Part shown: one piece after another, positions 9,958 to 19,505 of the stretch | Numbering within the stretch: the stretch's first letter is position 1 | How the letters are laid out: every line of letters begins with the position of its first letter | Source of the DNA: Saprospiraceae bacterium | GTDB lineage: Bacteria; Bacteroidota; Bacteroidia; Chitinophagales; Saprospiraceae | Assembly (NCBI GenBank): GCA_016718505.1 | Contig: JADKDE010000004.1 | Coordinates: 62,001 to 126,000 of the forward strand | Direction of reading: 5' to 3' | DNA: 64,000 nt | Translations under genes and position numbers: made by a program | The notes under the pieces: generated by a model | What the model was told of the DNA's origin: nothing | The model's input: only the letters and a program-made list of their open reading frames with translations | The model's database searches: none

Positions 9958-11056
9958 GAAAATTTATATACACGAAAGTGAAAACTGGACTGACTTCATT
10001 TGGGACAATAAGAAAGTGATGTTAAAACTTGGTGAAGCTAGAAACCAACAAGGAAGACTTTTGGGTAAAATGGAATCGCTGGGTTTTGATTTACAAGATG
10101 AGGCGGTACTAAGCACGTTAACTTTGGATGTTATTAAATCATCTGAAATCGAAGGTGAGTTTTTGGATATTGCGCAAGTCCGGTCATCAATTGCACGTCG
10201 ATTAGGATTTGATATGGCAGGAACTGTGGAATCGGAACGCAACGTTGATGGAATAGTCGAAATGATGCTTGATGCTACCCAAAAATATGACTTGCCATTA
10301 TCAAAAACCAGACTGTTTGGTTGGCATGCAGCACTGTTCCCATATGGGTGGAGTAATCTTTTTAAAATAAAAGTTGCAGACTGGAGAGAAGATGTTAGTG
10401 GGCCTATGCAAGTTGTTTCAGGGCCTATGGGAAAAGAAACGGTTCATTTTCAAGCTCCTGATTCTGATAGGATAGAGGCAGAGATGATGAAATTCCTAGA
10501 CTGGTTTGAAAACGAGCATGAAATTGATTTGGTTCTCAAAGCAGCCATAGCACATTTATGGTTCGTAACAATTCATCCATTCGACGATGGAAATGGACGA
10601 ATCACAAGAGCTATCACTGATATGGCATTGGCACGTTCTGACAAAAGCGTCAGGCGGTTTTATAGTATGTCTGCTCAAATTAGGATTGAAAGGAAACAAT
10701 ACTATGAAAAACTTGAGCAATCACAGAAAGGGAATTCAGACATAACGGAATGGATTTTGTGGTTTCTACAGTGCTTAATTAATGCAATAAACTCTACTGA
10801 TGAGACTTTAACGAAAATATTAAGTAAAGCGGAATTTTGGAAATTACATTCTAGTACAATTCTCAATGAAAGGCAGCAGAAAATAATAAATAGATTACTG
10901 GATGGATTTGAAGGAAAGTTGACAACTTCAAAATGGGCGAAAATCAACAAATGTTCACAAGACACGGCTCTGAGGGATATTCAAGATTTGATAAAAAAGA
11001 ATATATTACAAAAAGAAAATAGTGGGGGACGCAGTACAAATTATGAATTAAAGTAA
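9956..11056 (+). CDS. Fic-domain protein (class II, N-terminal inhibitory helix) with winged-helix tail
   Basis: Fic enzymes usually transfer AMP or another nucleotide moiety to a hydroxyl group on target proteins. The core motif HPFDDGNGR begins at H207, the catalytic His. The N-terminal part resembles the DUF4172-type Fic N-domain and contains SSEIEG at residues 62-67, fitting the (S/T)xxxE(G/N) inhibitory motif of self-inhibited class II enzymes. The last ~65 residues (ILNERQQKIINRLL onward, ending GGRSTNYELK) look like a winged helix. I prefer the ATG at 9956 over one at 9926, because MKIYIHESENW matches where family members usually begin and the longer start would place the promoter element inside the coding region. 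The gene stands alone; the target is unknown. Confidence 0.88.
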   Translation: MKIYIHESENWTDFIWDNKKVMLKLGEARNQQGRLLGKMESLGFDLQDEAVLSTLTLDVIKSSEIEGEFLDIAQVRSSIARRLGFDMAGTVESERNVDGIVEMMLDATQKYDLPLSKTRLFGWHAALFPYGWSNLFKIKVADWREDVSGPMQVVSGPMGKETVHFQAPDSDRIEAEMMKFLDWFENEHEIDLVLKAAIAHLWFVTIHPFDDGNGRITRAITDMALARSDKSVRRFYSMSAQIRIERKQYYEKLEQSQKGNSDITEWILWFLQCLINAINSTDETLTKILSKAEFWKLHSSTILNERQQKIINRLLDGFEGKLTTSKWAKINKCSQDTALRDIQDLIKKNILQKENSGGRSTNYELK

Positions 11057-11189
11057 AATATTTTAGGTTCTTAACACACGACCATGCAAACCCAGCCGTG
11101 TCAGAGGTCGTAAGGATCAACCTTGGTTGAGTGTGGATTTTGACATACAATGGCAAATCCATACCGAAACGCAGTGAAGTCCTGGAGGG

Positions 11190-11234
11190 CTCGACCCGAT
11201 CTCGTCTTTAGCGAGGGAGGGGGACACCCAAAAA
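11190..11234 (-). repeat. GC-rich 3' element, copy 1
   Basis: Read on the minus strand, this begins TTTTTGGGTGTCCCCC about 10 bases after the stop of the sterol-desaturase-type gene and continues through CTCG...CGAG and GATCGGGTCG. The core closely matches 34699-34744 (also minus), and its beginning matches 24281-24296 (plus). The less conserved tail may extend to about 11090. No open frame or promoter is obvious in 11057-11243 apart from this. Confidence 0.6.
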
Positions 11235-11243
11235 ATTATAAAA

Positions 11244-12113
11244 TTAGGATTTAGCCCGGAGTTGTGCGGAAGTTAACCTGCTTCCATCGTGGCTCCAACC
11301 CGGAGGCCCAAAGATATACATCAGTTTGGCTCGAAGATTGGGCGCATGTTTGACGTCGTGCCACATCGCCTCCCATTCATGAAAAACGATTTTTACGGGG
11401 TGGTGGGGCTGATCTAGGGGTTTTGTGAGGCCATAGATCACGGGTTCGATTTCTTCAGCGTAAGTACCAAATATTTTGTCCCAAATGATAAAAGTCATCC
11501 CCATATTGCGGTCTAGATAAGGAATATTGGCGCCATGGTGCACACGATGATTGCTAGGAGTAGCGAATATATGGTCGAGAATCCCGAGCTTTCCTACGAA
11601 CTGTGTATGTATCAAAATGCCATAAAACTGCGTGGCGGAATACATGAAGAAAATATGTGCTGGCTGGAACCCTAAGAATACCAATGGAATAAAATAAATG
11701 AATCGATACAAAGGCTGAAATACGCTGCTCCTGAAACCAACGCTTACGTTGAACTCTTGGCTAGAGTGATGGGTCACGTGTACTGCCCAAAATAAGCGCA
11801 CGTGATGGTCCACGCTATGCATGCACCAAAACATAAAATCCACCAAAAATAACAATGAAATCCAGTAAATATATGGATTGGTGATGGTAAAAAACGACCA
11901 TTGTGCCAAGTAGCCGAGTACTAAGAAGTAAAACCCACGCAAACCGACGTCCAAGACCAGATTTATTATAGAAATATAGGCTGTGGTAAGGGTTTCTTTT
12001 AGCGTGTAAATACGTAAATTTTGAAAATTGGAAAGGACCAATTCTAAAATTATTGTAATTAAAAATAGTGGCGTATAGATCAGCAATAATATATTTTCTC
12101 CAGCGATGTCCAT
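11244..12113 (-). CDS. Sterol desaturase / fatty acid hydroxylase superfamily membrane enzyme
   Basis: A 289-residue integral membrane di-iron oxygenase candidate. It has the eight-histidine signature of the family in three boxes: HSVDHH (HxxxHH), HVTHH (HxxHH) and HRVHH (HxxHH), between several hydrophobic helices. Family members hydroxylate or desaturate lipids at the membrane; the substrate cannot be told from sequence. The start is the ATG at 12111-12113, and the C-terminus is short and basic. It is divergent from the amino acid permease, with about 110 bases between. A GC-rich repeat begins directly after its stop. Confidence 0.87.
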   Translation of the reverse strand: MDIAGENILLLIYTPLFLITIILELVLSNFQNLRIYTLKETLTTAYISIINLVLDVGLRGFYFLVLGYLAQWSFFTITNPYIYWISLLFLVDFMFWCMHSVDHHVRLFWAVHVTHHSSQEFNVSVGFRSSVFQPLYRFIYFIPLVFLGFQPAHIFFMYSATQFYGILIHTQFVGKLGILDHIFATPSNHRVHHGANIPYLDRNMGMTFIIWDKIFGTYAEEIEPVIYGLTKPLDQPHHPVKIVFHEWEAMWHDVKHAPNLRAKLMYIFGPPGWSHDGSRLTSAQLRAKS

Positions 12114-12221
12114 CTTGTGGCAAATTTAGAAGTACAAAGTTCTGAAAATTTGTGGATATTTAGCGCATTAAATAAAAATGGACCGAGTAAGGAGCACTAT
12201 TTAGGCTGAAAATAAAACAAT

Positions 12222-13544
12222 ATGGAAAACGATGAATTAAGGCGAAAAATGACATTGTATGGCCTCACGATGGTAGCTGTGGGGGCTTCTATAGGCAGCG
12301 GAATCTTTTTGACGCCCTCGGATATCGCTAGTGAACTCCCTAATGTATGGTGGATTGTTGGGATATGGACGCTAGGCGGGATAATATCTCTGACAGGGGC
12401 TCTGACTTATGGAGAGCTGGGGGCAATGTTTCCTAAGGCGGGAGGGGTTTATGTGTATATACGGGAGGCATTTGGTGATTTGGTGGGTTTTCTGTATGGA
12501 TGGGTCATGTTATTGGTGGTAACGTCAGGCTCCATTGCGGCCTTGGCTGTGGCATTTTGTTTGTATGCCAAAAAAATATTTCCAGGCCTAGAGTTGGTCT
12601 CGGATCAGATCTTGGGTAGTATCGTTATTGTCCTTCTGACGATATTCAATATCCGTGGGGTTCAGGTGGGGCAGCTCATCTCTAACATATTTACGAGTGC
12701 TAAATTGATAGGTATTTTTCTAATCATCGTTTTGGGGATATTTTGGGGGACAGCACCCGTATTTCCTGAAGATACAACGCTACCAGTAACTGACATTGCC
12801 ACTGCGTGTTCGACTGCTTTGATTGGAGTGTTGTGGTCATATGGTGGATGGCACCACACGGCATCACTTGCAGGGGAGGCTCCCGATGCAGCGAATAAAG
12901 TGCCACGAGCAATGATACTAGGATCCATTATCGTGATCGTCATATATATTTTAGCAAATATTGCCTATGTGAAAATGTTATCTCTGGAGCGATTGATGGT
13001 ATCAAAAGCAGTAGCCACCGATGCCTTGAGTCAGATATGGTCTGGGGCATCTTTTTTGGTTGCGTGTTTGATTGTTTTATCGACATTTGGAACCATGAGC
13101 ATATATACGATGACGGCTCCTAGAATATATTATGCAATGGCAAAGGATGGCATCTTTTTCAAGCAATTAGCTTCGATCCATCCCAAGTACAAAACGCCCC
13201 ATGTGGCCATATTGATACAATCTGGGTGGTCGATAGTTTTGTTGTTATTCTGGGGGACCTTTAATAATTTGATTACCTATGTCACGTTCATCGACTGGAT
13301 ATTTCTGATGCTGGCGGCAATTGCCATATTCGTATTTAGGCAACGGAAAGTGCCAAAACTGAGCAACTATACGGTGCCTGGATATCCGATTACACCGATT
13401 ATTTTCATACTGATTAGCCTATGGTTTTTGATATCAACTTTGATAGAAAAGCCAGTTCAAGCGCTAGCAGGACTGATAGTGCTAGGCTTGGGCCTGATTT
13501 TGTACTATTTTATACATAAATTCTTGACTAAAGAACGGGATTAA
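12222..13544 (+). CDS. APC-family amino acid permease
   Basis: A 440-residue secondary transporter with about twelve predicted membrane helices. The N-terminal GASIGSGIFLTP is the unwound substrate-binding helix motif of the amino acid-polyamine-organocation superfamily, followed by GALTYGELGAMFPKAGG. The overall pattern resembles the LAT-type subgroup, which imports or exchanges neutral or cationic amino acids; the exact substrate is not determinable here. The ATG at 12222 follows an AT-rich leader. Its 3' end overlaps the convergent TraB/GumN gene by 17 bases, so no terminator fits between the two. Confidence 0.88.
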   Translation: MENDELRRKMTLYGLTMVAVGASIGSGIFLTPSDIASELPNVWWIVGIWTLGGIISLTGALTYGELGAMFPKAGGVYVYIREAFGDLVGFLYGWVMLLVVTSGSIAALAVAFCLYAKKIFPGLELVSDQILGSIVIVLLTIFNIRGVQVGQLISNIFTSAKLIGIFLIIVLGIFWGTAPVFPEDTTLPVTDIATACSTALIGVLWSYGGWHHTASLAGEAPDAANKVPRAMILGSIIVIVIYILANIAYVKMLSLERLMVSKAVATDALSQIWSGASFLVACLIVLSTFGTMSIYTMTAPRIYYAMAKDGIFFKQLASIHPKYKTPHVAILIQSGWSIVLLLFWGTFNNLITYVTFIDWIFLMLAAIAIFVFRQRKVPKLSNYTVPGYPITPIIFILISLWFLISTLIEKPVQALAGLIVLGLGLILYYFIHKFLTKERD

Positions 13545-14469
13545 CTTGATACCCTTGTGATTTGAGCATCATCAAGATCCCATTGGGTCCTGGAAGATGT
13601 CCCGCGCCAACAGCAAAAAAGCACCTTGAAGAGGATGCAAGGTTGATGATCTTTGGAATCCAAGCCTTGTTGCGATCTAGGAGAAGAATATCGCTCATTT
13701 CCTTACCTTCAGTCAATGAAGATTTTTCGATGAATTGTCCCAAAGCGGGTAAATCTTGTTTTTTATAAAGATCCAACATGACAGAAAATTCATCAGAAGA
13801 CTCTCCACCTGCGCGAATTGCTTTTATGGCATCGACCAATAATTTAGCTTGTTTTTTGTACGGTATTTTGTCAAAAATAGATATTTGGAAGTCGAGAGTT
13901 TCTAGGCCCAAAGTTTGCTTCTTAGCATTTTCAGCTATTTTATTGAATTCGATTTCGTAAGAAGTCATATTGCCGTTGTTCGTCAATGGATTCAGCTCTT
14001 GAGAAATCAAAGTACTTGTTATCATTGGCTTCAATCGATCAAAAAACATCAAGGGGATATTGTTTTTATTAAAATGATCTTCTACCATGGCATATTCTTT
14101 TGCCGTCATCAGATCTTTTAGTGTTTTGTCGTCTTTCATGACCAGTTTTTCCATCAAACCCATCATTTTGTTGGGATCCGTAGCCTCGGCAACGTCGATT
14201 TCAAATATTAATTTTTCACTTACTTCCATCGAGCGTTCTGTGCCCTTTGGATAAAAGAAATCTTTTGAGGGAATTAAATGTATCGTTCCAAAAATATAGG
14301 AAGTGTCTTTTAGGTCTTTGCCCGAAACGGCCCAAAGCAATGCTTTTTGATTTAAAGACGCTGGTATATTGGCAGTGGCAGCTTTTTGACTTGATTTGCA
14401 ACCAATAGTGAAAGCACTTAAAGCAAGATAGAAAAGGGTGATAAAACCTTTATAATGTTTTATATACAT
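13528..14469 (-). CDS. TraB/GumN family lipoprotein
   Basis: A 313-residue protein with a lipoprotein signal (FTIGC at about residue 24). It shows the TraB/GumN fold signatures: SYIFGTIHLIP near the N-terminus, KLIFEIDV, LGLETLDFQISIFDKIP in the middle and FFAVGAGHLPGPNGIL near the end. These include the two conserved G-x-x-H motifs thought to form a metal-dependent hydrolase site in the family. The biochemical role of bacterial members is poorly known. The gene lies nine bases after rlmB on the same strand, so they are probably cotranscribed. Its stop lies inside the end of the convergent permease gene. Confidence 0.85.
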   Translation of the reverse strand: MYIKHYKGFITLFYLALSAFTIGCKSSQKAATANIPASLNQKALLWAVSGKDLKDTSYIFGTIHLIPSKDFFYPKGTERSMEVSEKLIFEIDVAEATDPNKMMGLMEKLVMKDDKTLKDLMTAKEYAMVEDHFNKNNIPLMFFDRLKPMITSTLISQELNPLTNNGNMTSYEIEFNKIAENAKKQTLGLETLDFQISIFDKIPYKKQAKLLVDAIKAIRAGGESSDEFSVMLDLYKKQDLPALGQFIEKSSLTEGKEMSDILLLDRNKAWIPKIINLASSSRCFFAVGAGHLPGPNGILMMLKSQGYQVNPVL

Positions 14470-14478
14470 AGTATATTT

Positions 14479-15228
14479 TTATTTAATATTATATTTGAGT
14501 GCAAATATATGATGAAAAATAATACCTGCAGCCACAGAAACATTTAATGATTGAATTTTTCCTCCTTGGTCTATGGAAAATATGCCATCAGCATAATCTT
14601 TTGTGACCTTGCTGATACCACTGCCCTCTGCTCCAAGTACTATCGCGATGGGTTCGTTGGTAGGAATATCACCCAATTTTTTCTCGGTGTTCAAATCCGC
14701 AGCCCAAACCTGAAATCCTTCATTTATAAGTGTTTCTAGCAATACTGCCAAGGATTTTTCTCTGCAAACGGGTATGGAAAGCAAAGCTCCAGCACTGGCC
14801 TTTATGGCTTCCTCGTTGATTTGTGCGGAGTTTTTCTCTAACACTATCAAAGCGTCAATATTGAAAATCTCTGCTGATCTCGCAATGGCTCCCATATTAC
14901 GCACATCCGTGATGCCATCAAGAATTACCAAAGTTGGAATTTTTTCTTCGGTTTTTGCTTGTTCGAGGATATTTTGAAGATTTGCATAGACTATTTTGGA
15001 AATATATGCAACCAAACCCTGGTGAGCACTTGGTGCTATTTTTGAAAGTTTTTCCTTAGGGACATATGTCAGATTTATTCCATTTTTTTTGGCTAGGTGG
15101 CGGATTTCCTTTTCCGTTTCGCCTCTCATATCATTTTGAATGAGTATTTTATCAAGCAATATTCCGTTTTCTATGGCCTCCAAAATTGGATTTTTACCAT
15201 ATATGATATCAGTGTTTTGTGAAATCAT
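14479..15228 (-). CDS. rlmB: 23S rRNA (guanosine-2'-O-)-methyltransferase RlmB-type (TrmH family)
   Basis: A SPOUT-class RNA 2'-O-methyltransferase of 249 residues, the usual length. The N-terminal substrate-binding domain begins IIYGKNPILEAIENG. The catalytic knot shows motif 1 NMGAIARSAEIF, motif 2 IVLGAEGSGIS and motif 3 IQSLNVSVAAGI, all standard for RlmB/TrmH. RlmB methylates a guanosine in domain V of 23S rRNA; the precise target is inferred from family. The ATG at 15226-15228 is followed on the minus strand by the TraB/GumN gene, nine bases after the stop. Confidence 0.92.
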   Translation of the reverse strand: MISQNTDIIYGKNPILEAIENGILLDKILIQNDMRGETEKEIRHLAKKNGINLTYVPKEKLSKIAPSAHQGLVAYISKIVYANLQNILEQAKTEEKIPTLVILDGITDVRNMGAIARSAEIFNIDALIVLEKNSAQINEEAIKASAGALLSIPVCREKSLAVLLETLINEGFQVWAADLNTEKKLGDIPTNEPIAIVLGAEGSGISKVTKDYADGIFSIDQGGKIQSLNVSVAAGIIFHHIFALKYNIK

Positions 15229-15271
15229 GATATTTATTAAAATATTTTTAATTTAATTATAAATAGCTGTT

Positions 15272-15279
15272 TATATTTG
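15272..15279 (+). promoter_or_regulatory. Possible -7 element for the M36 protease gene
   Basis: TATATTTG matches TAnnTTTG, 34 bases upstream of the ATG in the short divergent interval. No good -33 element is visible. Confidence 0.35.
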
Positions 15280-15313
15280 TCATCCATTAAAAAAAAACAA
15301 TAAATTTTAATTT

Positions 15314-18300
15314 ATGAAATTTTTTAGAACAACGATCCTAGCTCTAACAATTATGAGTTGCTTTAGTTTGTTAGCCCAGGAAAACTCGGCCGTCAACTTA
15401 GCCAAAGCACACCTTGAAAAAAATCTCCAAGACTTTCATTTAAATCTGGATGATCTAAAAAGCCTAAGAGTGAGTGATGAGTACACCACAGATGAAGGCA
15501 ATACCTATTTGTACCTACAACAGTGCTATAATGGTATCCCTATATATAATGCGGTCAATACATTTTATAAATCCAAATCTGGAGAGATTTATGCTGCCCC
15601 GTCGCGATTTTTTGGAAATCTACAGCAGAAAGTTCAACCCATTTCTGGAGACATCATTGAGCCAATAGAAGCCATTCTCCAAGCCGCTAAAAGTGCTTCG
15701 GTACAACAATTCAAATTGCCAGTACAAAAGGGTATTAACAGAAAAAACGATAAGCTTATTTTCGATAAAAGCGATCTTGCCTATTCAGATATTTTTGTAA
15801 AAAAAGTATATGTAACCACCGAAAATGACCAATTGGTTTTAGCTTGGCAGGTTGAATTGGATGCTGTCAACGGCTCTGATTATTGGAATATGATGATCGA
15901 TGCGCAAACAGGTGAAATCTTAAATAAAGGATCCTACACGACGCATTGTAGCTTTGAAAGTCACAGCACTGGAGGGGATCATTTAAGTCAACAAGATGTT
16001 GAAAAACAAAACGAAGCAGCTGGCGAAAGCCGAGGACAGTTATTGGCAGGAGAAAGTAAATATAATGTTTGGGGACTGCCTTTGGAAGCACCAAGTTTTG
16101 GAAACAGAAGCCTTCAAAATGGACCTGCTTCAACACTGGCTTCTCCTTATGGATGGCACGATATCAATGGACAAGATGGAGCTGAGTTCCAAATAACCAG
16201 AGGTAATAATGGCCACGCATTTCACGATGCTGATGCGAACTATGTATCGGCAAACGACGAGCCATCGGGAGGTGCTGCTCTTTCATTCGATCTACCATTT
16301 GATTCAACTCTTGAGCCTACATCGAACTCTCAAACAGCCGTCATCCAACTATTTTATATGGTCAATATGATGCACGATATTGCTTATGTAAATGGATTGA
16401 CAGAGGCAGCAGGAAGTTTTCAAACCAATAATTATGGAAGAGGAGGCTTAGGAGATGATGAAGTGATTGCTCTAGGACAGTTTGATTCCAACATAAAGAC
16501 CAATAGGAATAACGCTGATTTTTCGACCCCAGAAGATGGTGGGAATGGACGGATGAGAATGTTCTTGTGGGATAGAACGGCGAATTCCTACCTGACGGTG
16601 TTAACTCCAGCATCTATCAGTGGGGTATATGCTTCATCTACTTCGACATTTAGCCCTACGATTTCTACTACACCTATTACAGGAAAAGTTGTTCCAGCAT
16701 TTGATATATCTAGCAAACCGACTTTGGGATGCTCTGCCATAGAGAATTCCCTTGCTGTAAGTGGAAACGTGGCATTGATCGATAGAGGATCTTGTTTTTT
16801 CAAAGAAAAGGCAATTTTTGCTCAGAACGCAGGTGCCATCGGTTTGATTATATGCAATTTTGAGGAGGCTTTGGTGAGTATGGGTGGAAATACACCTGCA
16901 ACAAATGTAACCATTCCGGTAGTAATGTTAGAAAAAAGCAAGTGTACAGCGATAAGAGAAAAAATTACTCGTGGAGACGAAGTTTCTATCTCCTTTGTGA
17001 CTCCAAACGTTACGGGACCGGCATTTTTGGACGGAACCATCGATAACGGAATTATAGCCCATGAATATGGCCATGGAATCTCCAACAGATTGACAGGAGG
17101 TCCTGCTCTAGCAGGCTGCCTTGGAAATGACGAACAAATGGGCGAAGGTTGGAGTGATTTCTTTACTTTGGTTACCACTGCCAAAGCATCTGATACCAAC
17201 GATAAGGTAAGAGGAATTGGTACCTATGCTGACAATCAACCGATCACTGGTAGAGGTATCCGAAGCTATCCTTATACGACCAACATGAATGACAACCCCG
17301 AAACCTACGAGAGCATCATCGGAGTTTCTGGTCCACACCCATTGGGAGCAACTTGGGCGGCAATGCTTTGGGAAGTTTACTGGAAAATGGTTGAAAAATA
17401 CGGCTTTGATGCTGATTTAATCAACGGGAATGCTGGGAATAACAAAGCCATCAAACTTGTAATGGAAGGGATGAAATTACAGCCCTGCAGCCCAGGATTT
17501 GTAGATGGAAGAAATGCCATCTTGAGAGCAGATGAAAATCTATATGGTGGAGCAAATAAATGTTTAATATGGGAAGCTTTTGCTAAAAGAGGACTTGGAT
17601 ATTTGGCAAATCAAGGATCTAATAATCAACGCAACGACGCCTTAGAATCCTTTGAAGTGTTACCAACTTGTATTCCTCAATTGAAAATATTCAAAAAGGC
17701 GACGGAGTTCGTCAAGCCTGGTGAAAATATCACAGTAAATTTGACAGTTGTAAATCATAAGAATGAAACTCTTAACAATTTAGTGGTATCCGATATCATC
17801 CCAGATGGTTGCACTTATGTGGTAGGTTCAGCAAGTCAAACGCCTACTATTAGTGGTAACTTGATGAGTTTTAACATCAATAGCATGGCATTTGGCGATA
17901 CGATCAAATATAAATATGTCCTGAAATCAAGTCCAGACATTTTCTCTGACAATTATTTCTTTGATGATGCCGAAAACAGTCAAGAAAACTTCGATTTTGT
18001 CATTGAAGAAGGTTCTAACCAATGGTATGTTTCTGTTAATGACACATATAAGGGTTCATTAAAATACAGAGTGAATAGTTTAGCAACTTCTAGTTTACAA
18101 AATATGCAATTGTTCGATCCCATCTTAATCCAGGGCGATAATCCTGAATTGAGATTTTTTTATAAAATAAATACAGAAAACGGAGCCGATGGCGGCATCA
18201 TTGAATATTCTGATGATAATGGCGTTTCTTGGAGTGATCTTGGATCAAGGATAACAAGAAATGGATACAGAGGAAAAATCTCTTATTCTACCTTTGTAAT

Positions 18301-18856
18301 CCCCAATTTGAAAGCTTATTGGGGCAATAGCGGAACAGCATACAAAGAAGTACACGTAGATTTGGCTGATTTCAAAAATAAGTCTATAAGATTTAGATAC
18401 TCATTTGCTACCAATGATACGACTGGAACGAACTCTCAATTCTGGGCCATCGATAATATCGAGTTGGTGGATGCTAAATACTATCAAACTAAAGCGTGTG
18501 TTTCTGTTACTGGTGGTGAAATGGTATGTTCGGAGATCCCGTCCAAAGGAACTTATATAGAATCAGAGATTTCATTAAAGTCGAAAGACCAAAATACTGC
18601 TGCTTTCGAAGCTGCTGTATATCCAAATCCAGGAAACGATTTACTCAATGTATTTATTCAAAGCGTTGGCGTATCTGAGGATTACGAAATCTCCATTTTT
18701 AATATTCAAGGACAAAAAGTAATTAACCAAAAATTGGTCAAGCAAGGATTGTCTTCGACACATGAAATTTCAACATCAGACATCCCTGAGGGTATGTACT
18801 TGGTACGGTTGAAGTCCAAACTAGGCGAAAAGACGATAAAATGGATTAAACATTAA
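15314..18856 (+). CDS. Secreted M36 (fungalysin-type) metalloprotease with PA domain and T9SS sorting domain
   Basis: A 1180-residue exported protease. The order is signal peptide (1-21), FTP-type propeptide (to about 220), M36 catalytic domain interrupted by a PA insertion (about 455-560, with SLAVSGNVALIDRGSCFF), then the zinc site. The site is HEYGH at H583-H587 and GEGWSDFF with the third ligand E611. After it come a DUF11-like beta domain (about 795-870, KPGENITVNLTVVN), a jelly-roll-like region and a type A sorting domain in the last 80 residues (VYPNPGNDLLNVF ... LVRLKSKLGEKTIKW). It is expected to be secreted by the T9SS and autoprocessed. A strong hairpin terminator follows. Family and domains are clear; the natural substrate is unknown. 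Confidence 0.93.
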   Translation: MKFFRTTILALTIMSCFSLLAQENSAVNLAKAHLEKNLQDFHLNLDDLKSLRVSDEYTTDEGNTYLYLQQCYNGIPIYNAVNTFYKSKSGEIYAAPSRFFGNLQQKVQPISGDIIEPIEAILQAAKSASVQQFKLPVQKGINRKNDKLIFDKSDLAYSDIFVKKVYVTTENDQLVLAWQVELDAVNGSDYWNMMIDAQTGEILNKGSYTTHCSFESHSTGGDHLSQQDVEKQNEAAGESRGQLLAGESKYNVWGLPLEAPSFGNRSLQNGPASTLASPYGWHDINGQDGAEFQITRGNNGHAFHDADANYVSANDEPSGGAALSFDLPFDSTLEPTSNSQTAVIQLFYMVNMMHDIAYVNGLTEAAGSFQTNNYGRGGLGDDEVIALGQFDSNIKTNRNNADFSTPEDGGNGRMRMFLWDRTANSYLTVLTPASISGVYASSTSTFSPTISTTPITGKVVPAFDISSKPTLGCSAIENSLAVSGNVALIDRGSCFFKEKAIFAQNAGAIGLIICNFEEALVSMGGNTPATNVTIPVVMLEKSKCTAIREKITRGDEVSISFVTPNVTGPAFLDGTIDNGIIAHEYGHGISNRLTGGPALAGCLGNDEQMGEGWSDFFTLVTTAKASDTNDKVRGIGTYADNQPITGRGIRSYPYTTNMNDNPETYESIIGVSGPHPLGATWAAMLWEVYWKMVEKYGFDADLINGNAGNNKAIKLVMEGMKLQPCSPGFVDGRNAILRADENLYGGANKCLIWEAFAKRGLGYLANQGSNNQRNDALESFEVLPTCIPQLKIFKKATEFVKPGENITVNLTVVNHKNETLNNLVVSDIIPDGCTYVVGSASQTPTISGNLMSFNINSMAFGDTIKYKYVLKSSPDIFSDNYFFDDAENSQENFDFVIEEGSNQWYVSVNDTYKGSLKYRVNSLATSSLQNMQLFDPILIQGDNPELRFFYKINTENGADGGIIEYSDDNGVSWSDLGSRITRNGYRGKISYSTFVIPNLKAYWGNSGTAYKEVHVDLADFKNKSIRFRYSFATNDTTGTNSQFWAIDNIELVDAKYYQTKACVSVTGGEMVCSEIPSKGTYIESEISLKSKDQNTAAFEAAVYPNPGNDLLNVFIQSVGVSEDYEISIFNIQGQKVINQKLVKQGLSSTHEISTSDIPEGMYLVRLKSKLGEKTIKWIKH

Positions 18857-18878
18857 AATTAAGTATAATTAGGAGAGA

Positions 18879-18909
18879 GGGTCTAATCATTCGGTTAGGC
18901 CCTTTTTTT
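18879..18909. terminator. Hairpin terminator between M36 protease and cupin genes
   Basis: An eight-base-pair stem (GGGTCTAA at 18879-18886 with TTAGGCCC at 18895-18902, including one G-T pair) is followed by seven T on the plus strand. It ends the protease gene. The T-run abuts the stop codon of the convergent cupin gene. Confidence 0.85.
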
Positions 18910-19417
18910 ATCGCCCAAAATCATCCTGAACCCGAACGATGTCTTCTTCGTCCGAAGGATTATTAGGGTCTGTATGCTGCCATATTTCGGCGATAACGCC
19001 CCAAGTATCTTTGCCGATGAGTCGATGCCTCTGGCCCTGGCGCAATTTTATTTTTTGTCCCTTTGTCAGAGAGATTATTTCTCCCTCATAATCATCATCG
19101 CTGATACATACATTTACGTCATTTTTGATGCATTTCCAAATCTCTGCCCTTCTATGGTGGTACTGCCAGCTTAGTCTTTTCAAGGGCGCAACCATCAATA
19201 TTTTAGGACTTAATTTCTGAGTCAATTTTATTTCTTCAAAATTTTCTTCAGGAAAAAAATGTTGTGCAAAGTCCTTGGCTTGAGATTCGTCTATAACTAA
19301 AAATCCCCCCCAAGGCCTGTTTTTGTCCATTGAATCGATTTTAAAGCCATTTTCTTTCATCAATTTTATCATTTTAGAAAATATACTTTCTTTGTCAAGT
19401 AATTTTTTAGAAGCCAT
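18908..19417 (-). CDS. Cupin resembling mannose-6-phosphate isomerase type II C-terminal domain
   Basis: A 169-residue single-domain cupin. RPWGGFLVID at residues 39-48, YHHRRAEIW, GQRHRL and the C-terminal AEIWQHTDPNNPSDEEDIVRVQDDFGR pattern (shown here in parts: HTDPNNPSDEEDIVR and DDFGR) are typical of the isomerase domain found at the end of bifunctional mannose-1-phosphate guanylyltransferases. No nucleotidyltransferase domain is attached. It could isomerise a sugar phosphate, but a non-catalytic or different sugar role is possible. It is divergent from panB, with 88 bases between the starts. Confidence 0.8.
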   Translation of the reverse strand: MASKKLLDKESIFSKMIKLMKENGFKIDSMDKNRPWGGFLVIDESQAKDFAQHFFPEENFEEIKLTQKLSPKILMVAPLKRLSWQYHHRRAEIWKCIKNDVNVCISDDDYEGEIISLTKGQKIKLRQGQRHRLIGKDTWGVIAEIWQHTDPNNPSDEEDIVRVQDDFGR

Positions 19418-19478
19418 TTATTTATTCCTTTTTATAAAATTTCAAATTAATATTTACCATTTATATGCATAATACATG

Positions 19479-19486
19479 TAAGTTTG
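19479..19486 (+). promoter_or_regulatory. Possible -7 element for panB
   Basis: TAAGTTTG fits TAnnTTTG, 19 bases before the panB ATG, giving a leader of roughly a dozen bases. No clear -33 element. Confidence 0.4.
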
Positions 19487-19505
19487 GGCTACAAAAATAA
19501 TAATA

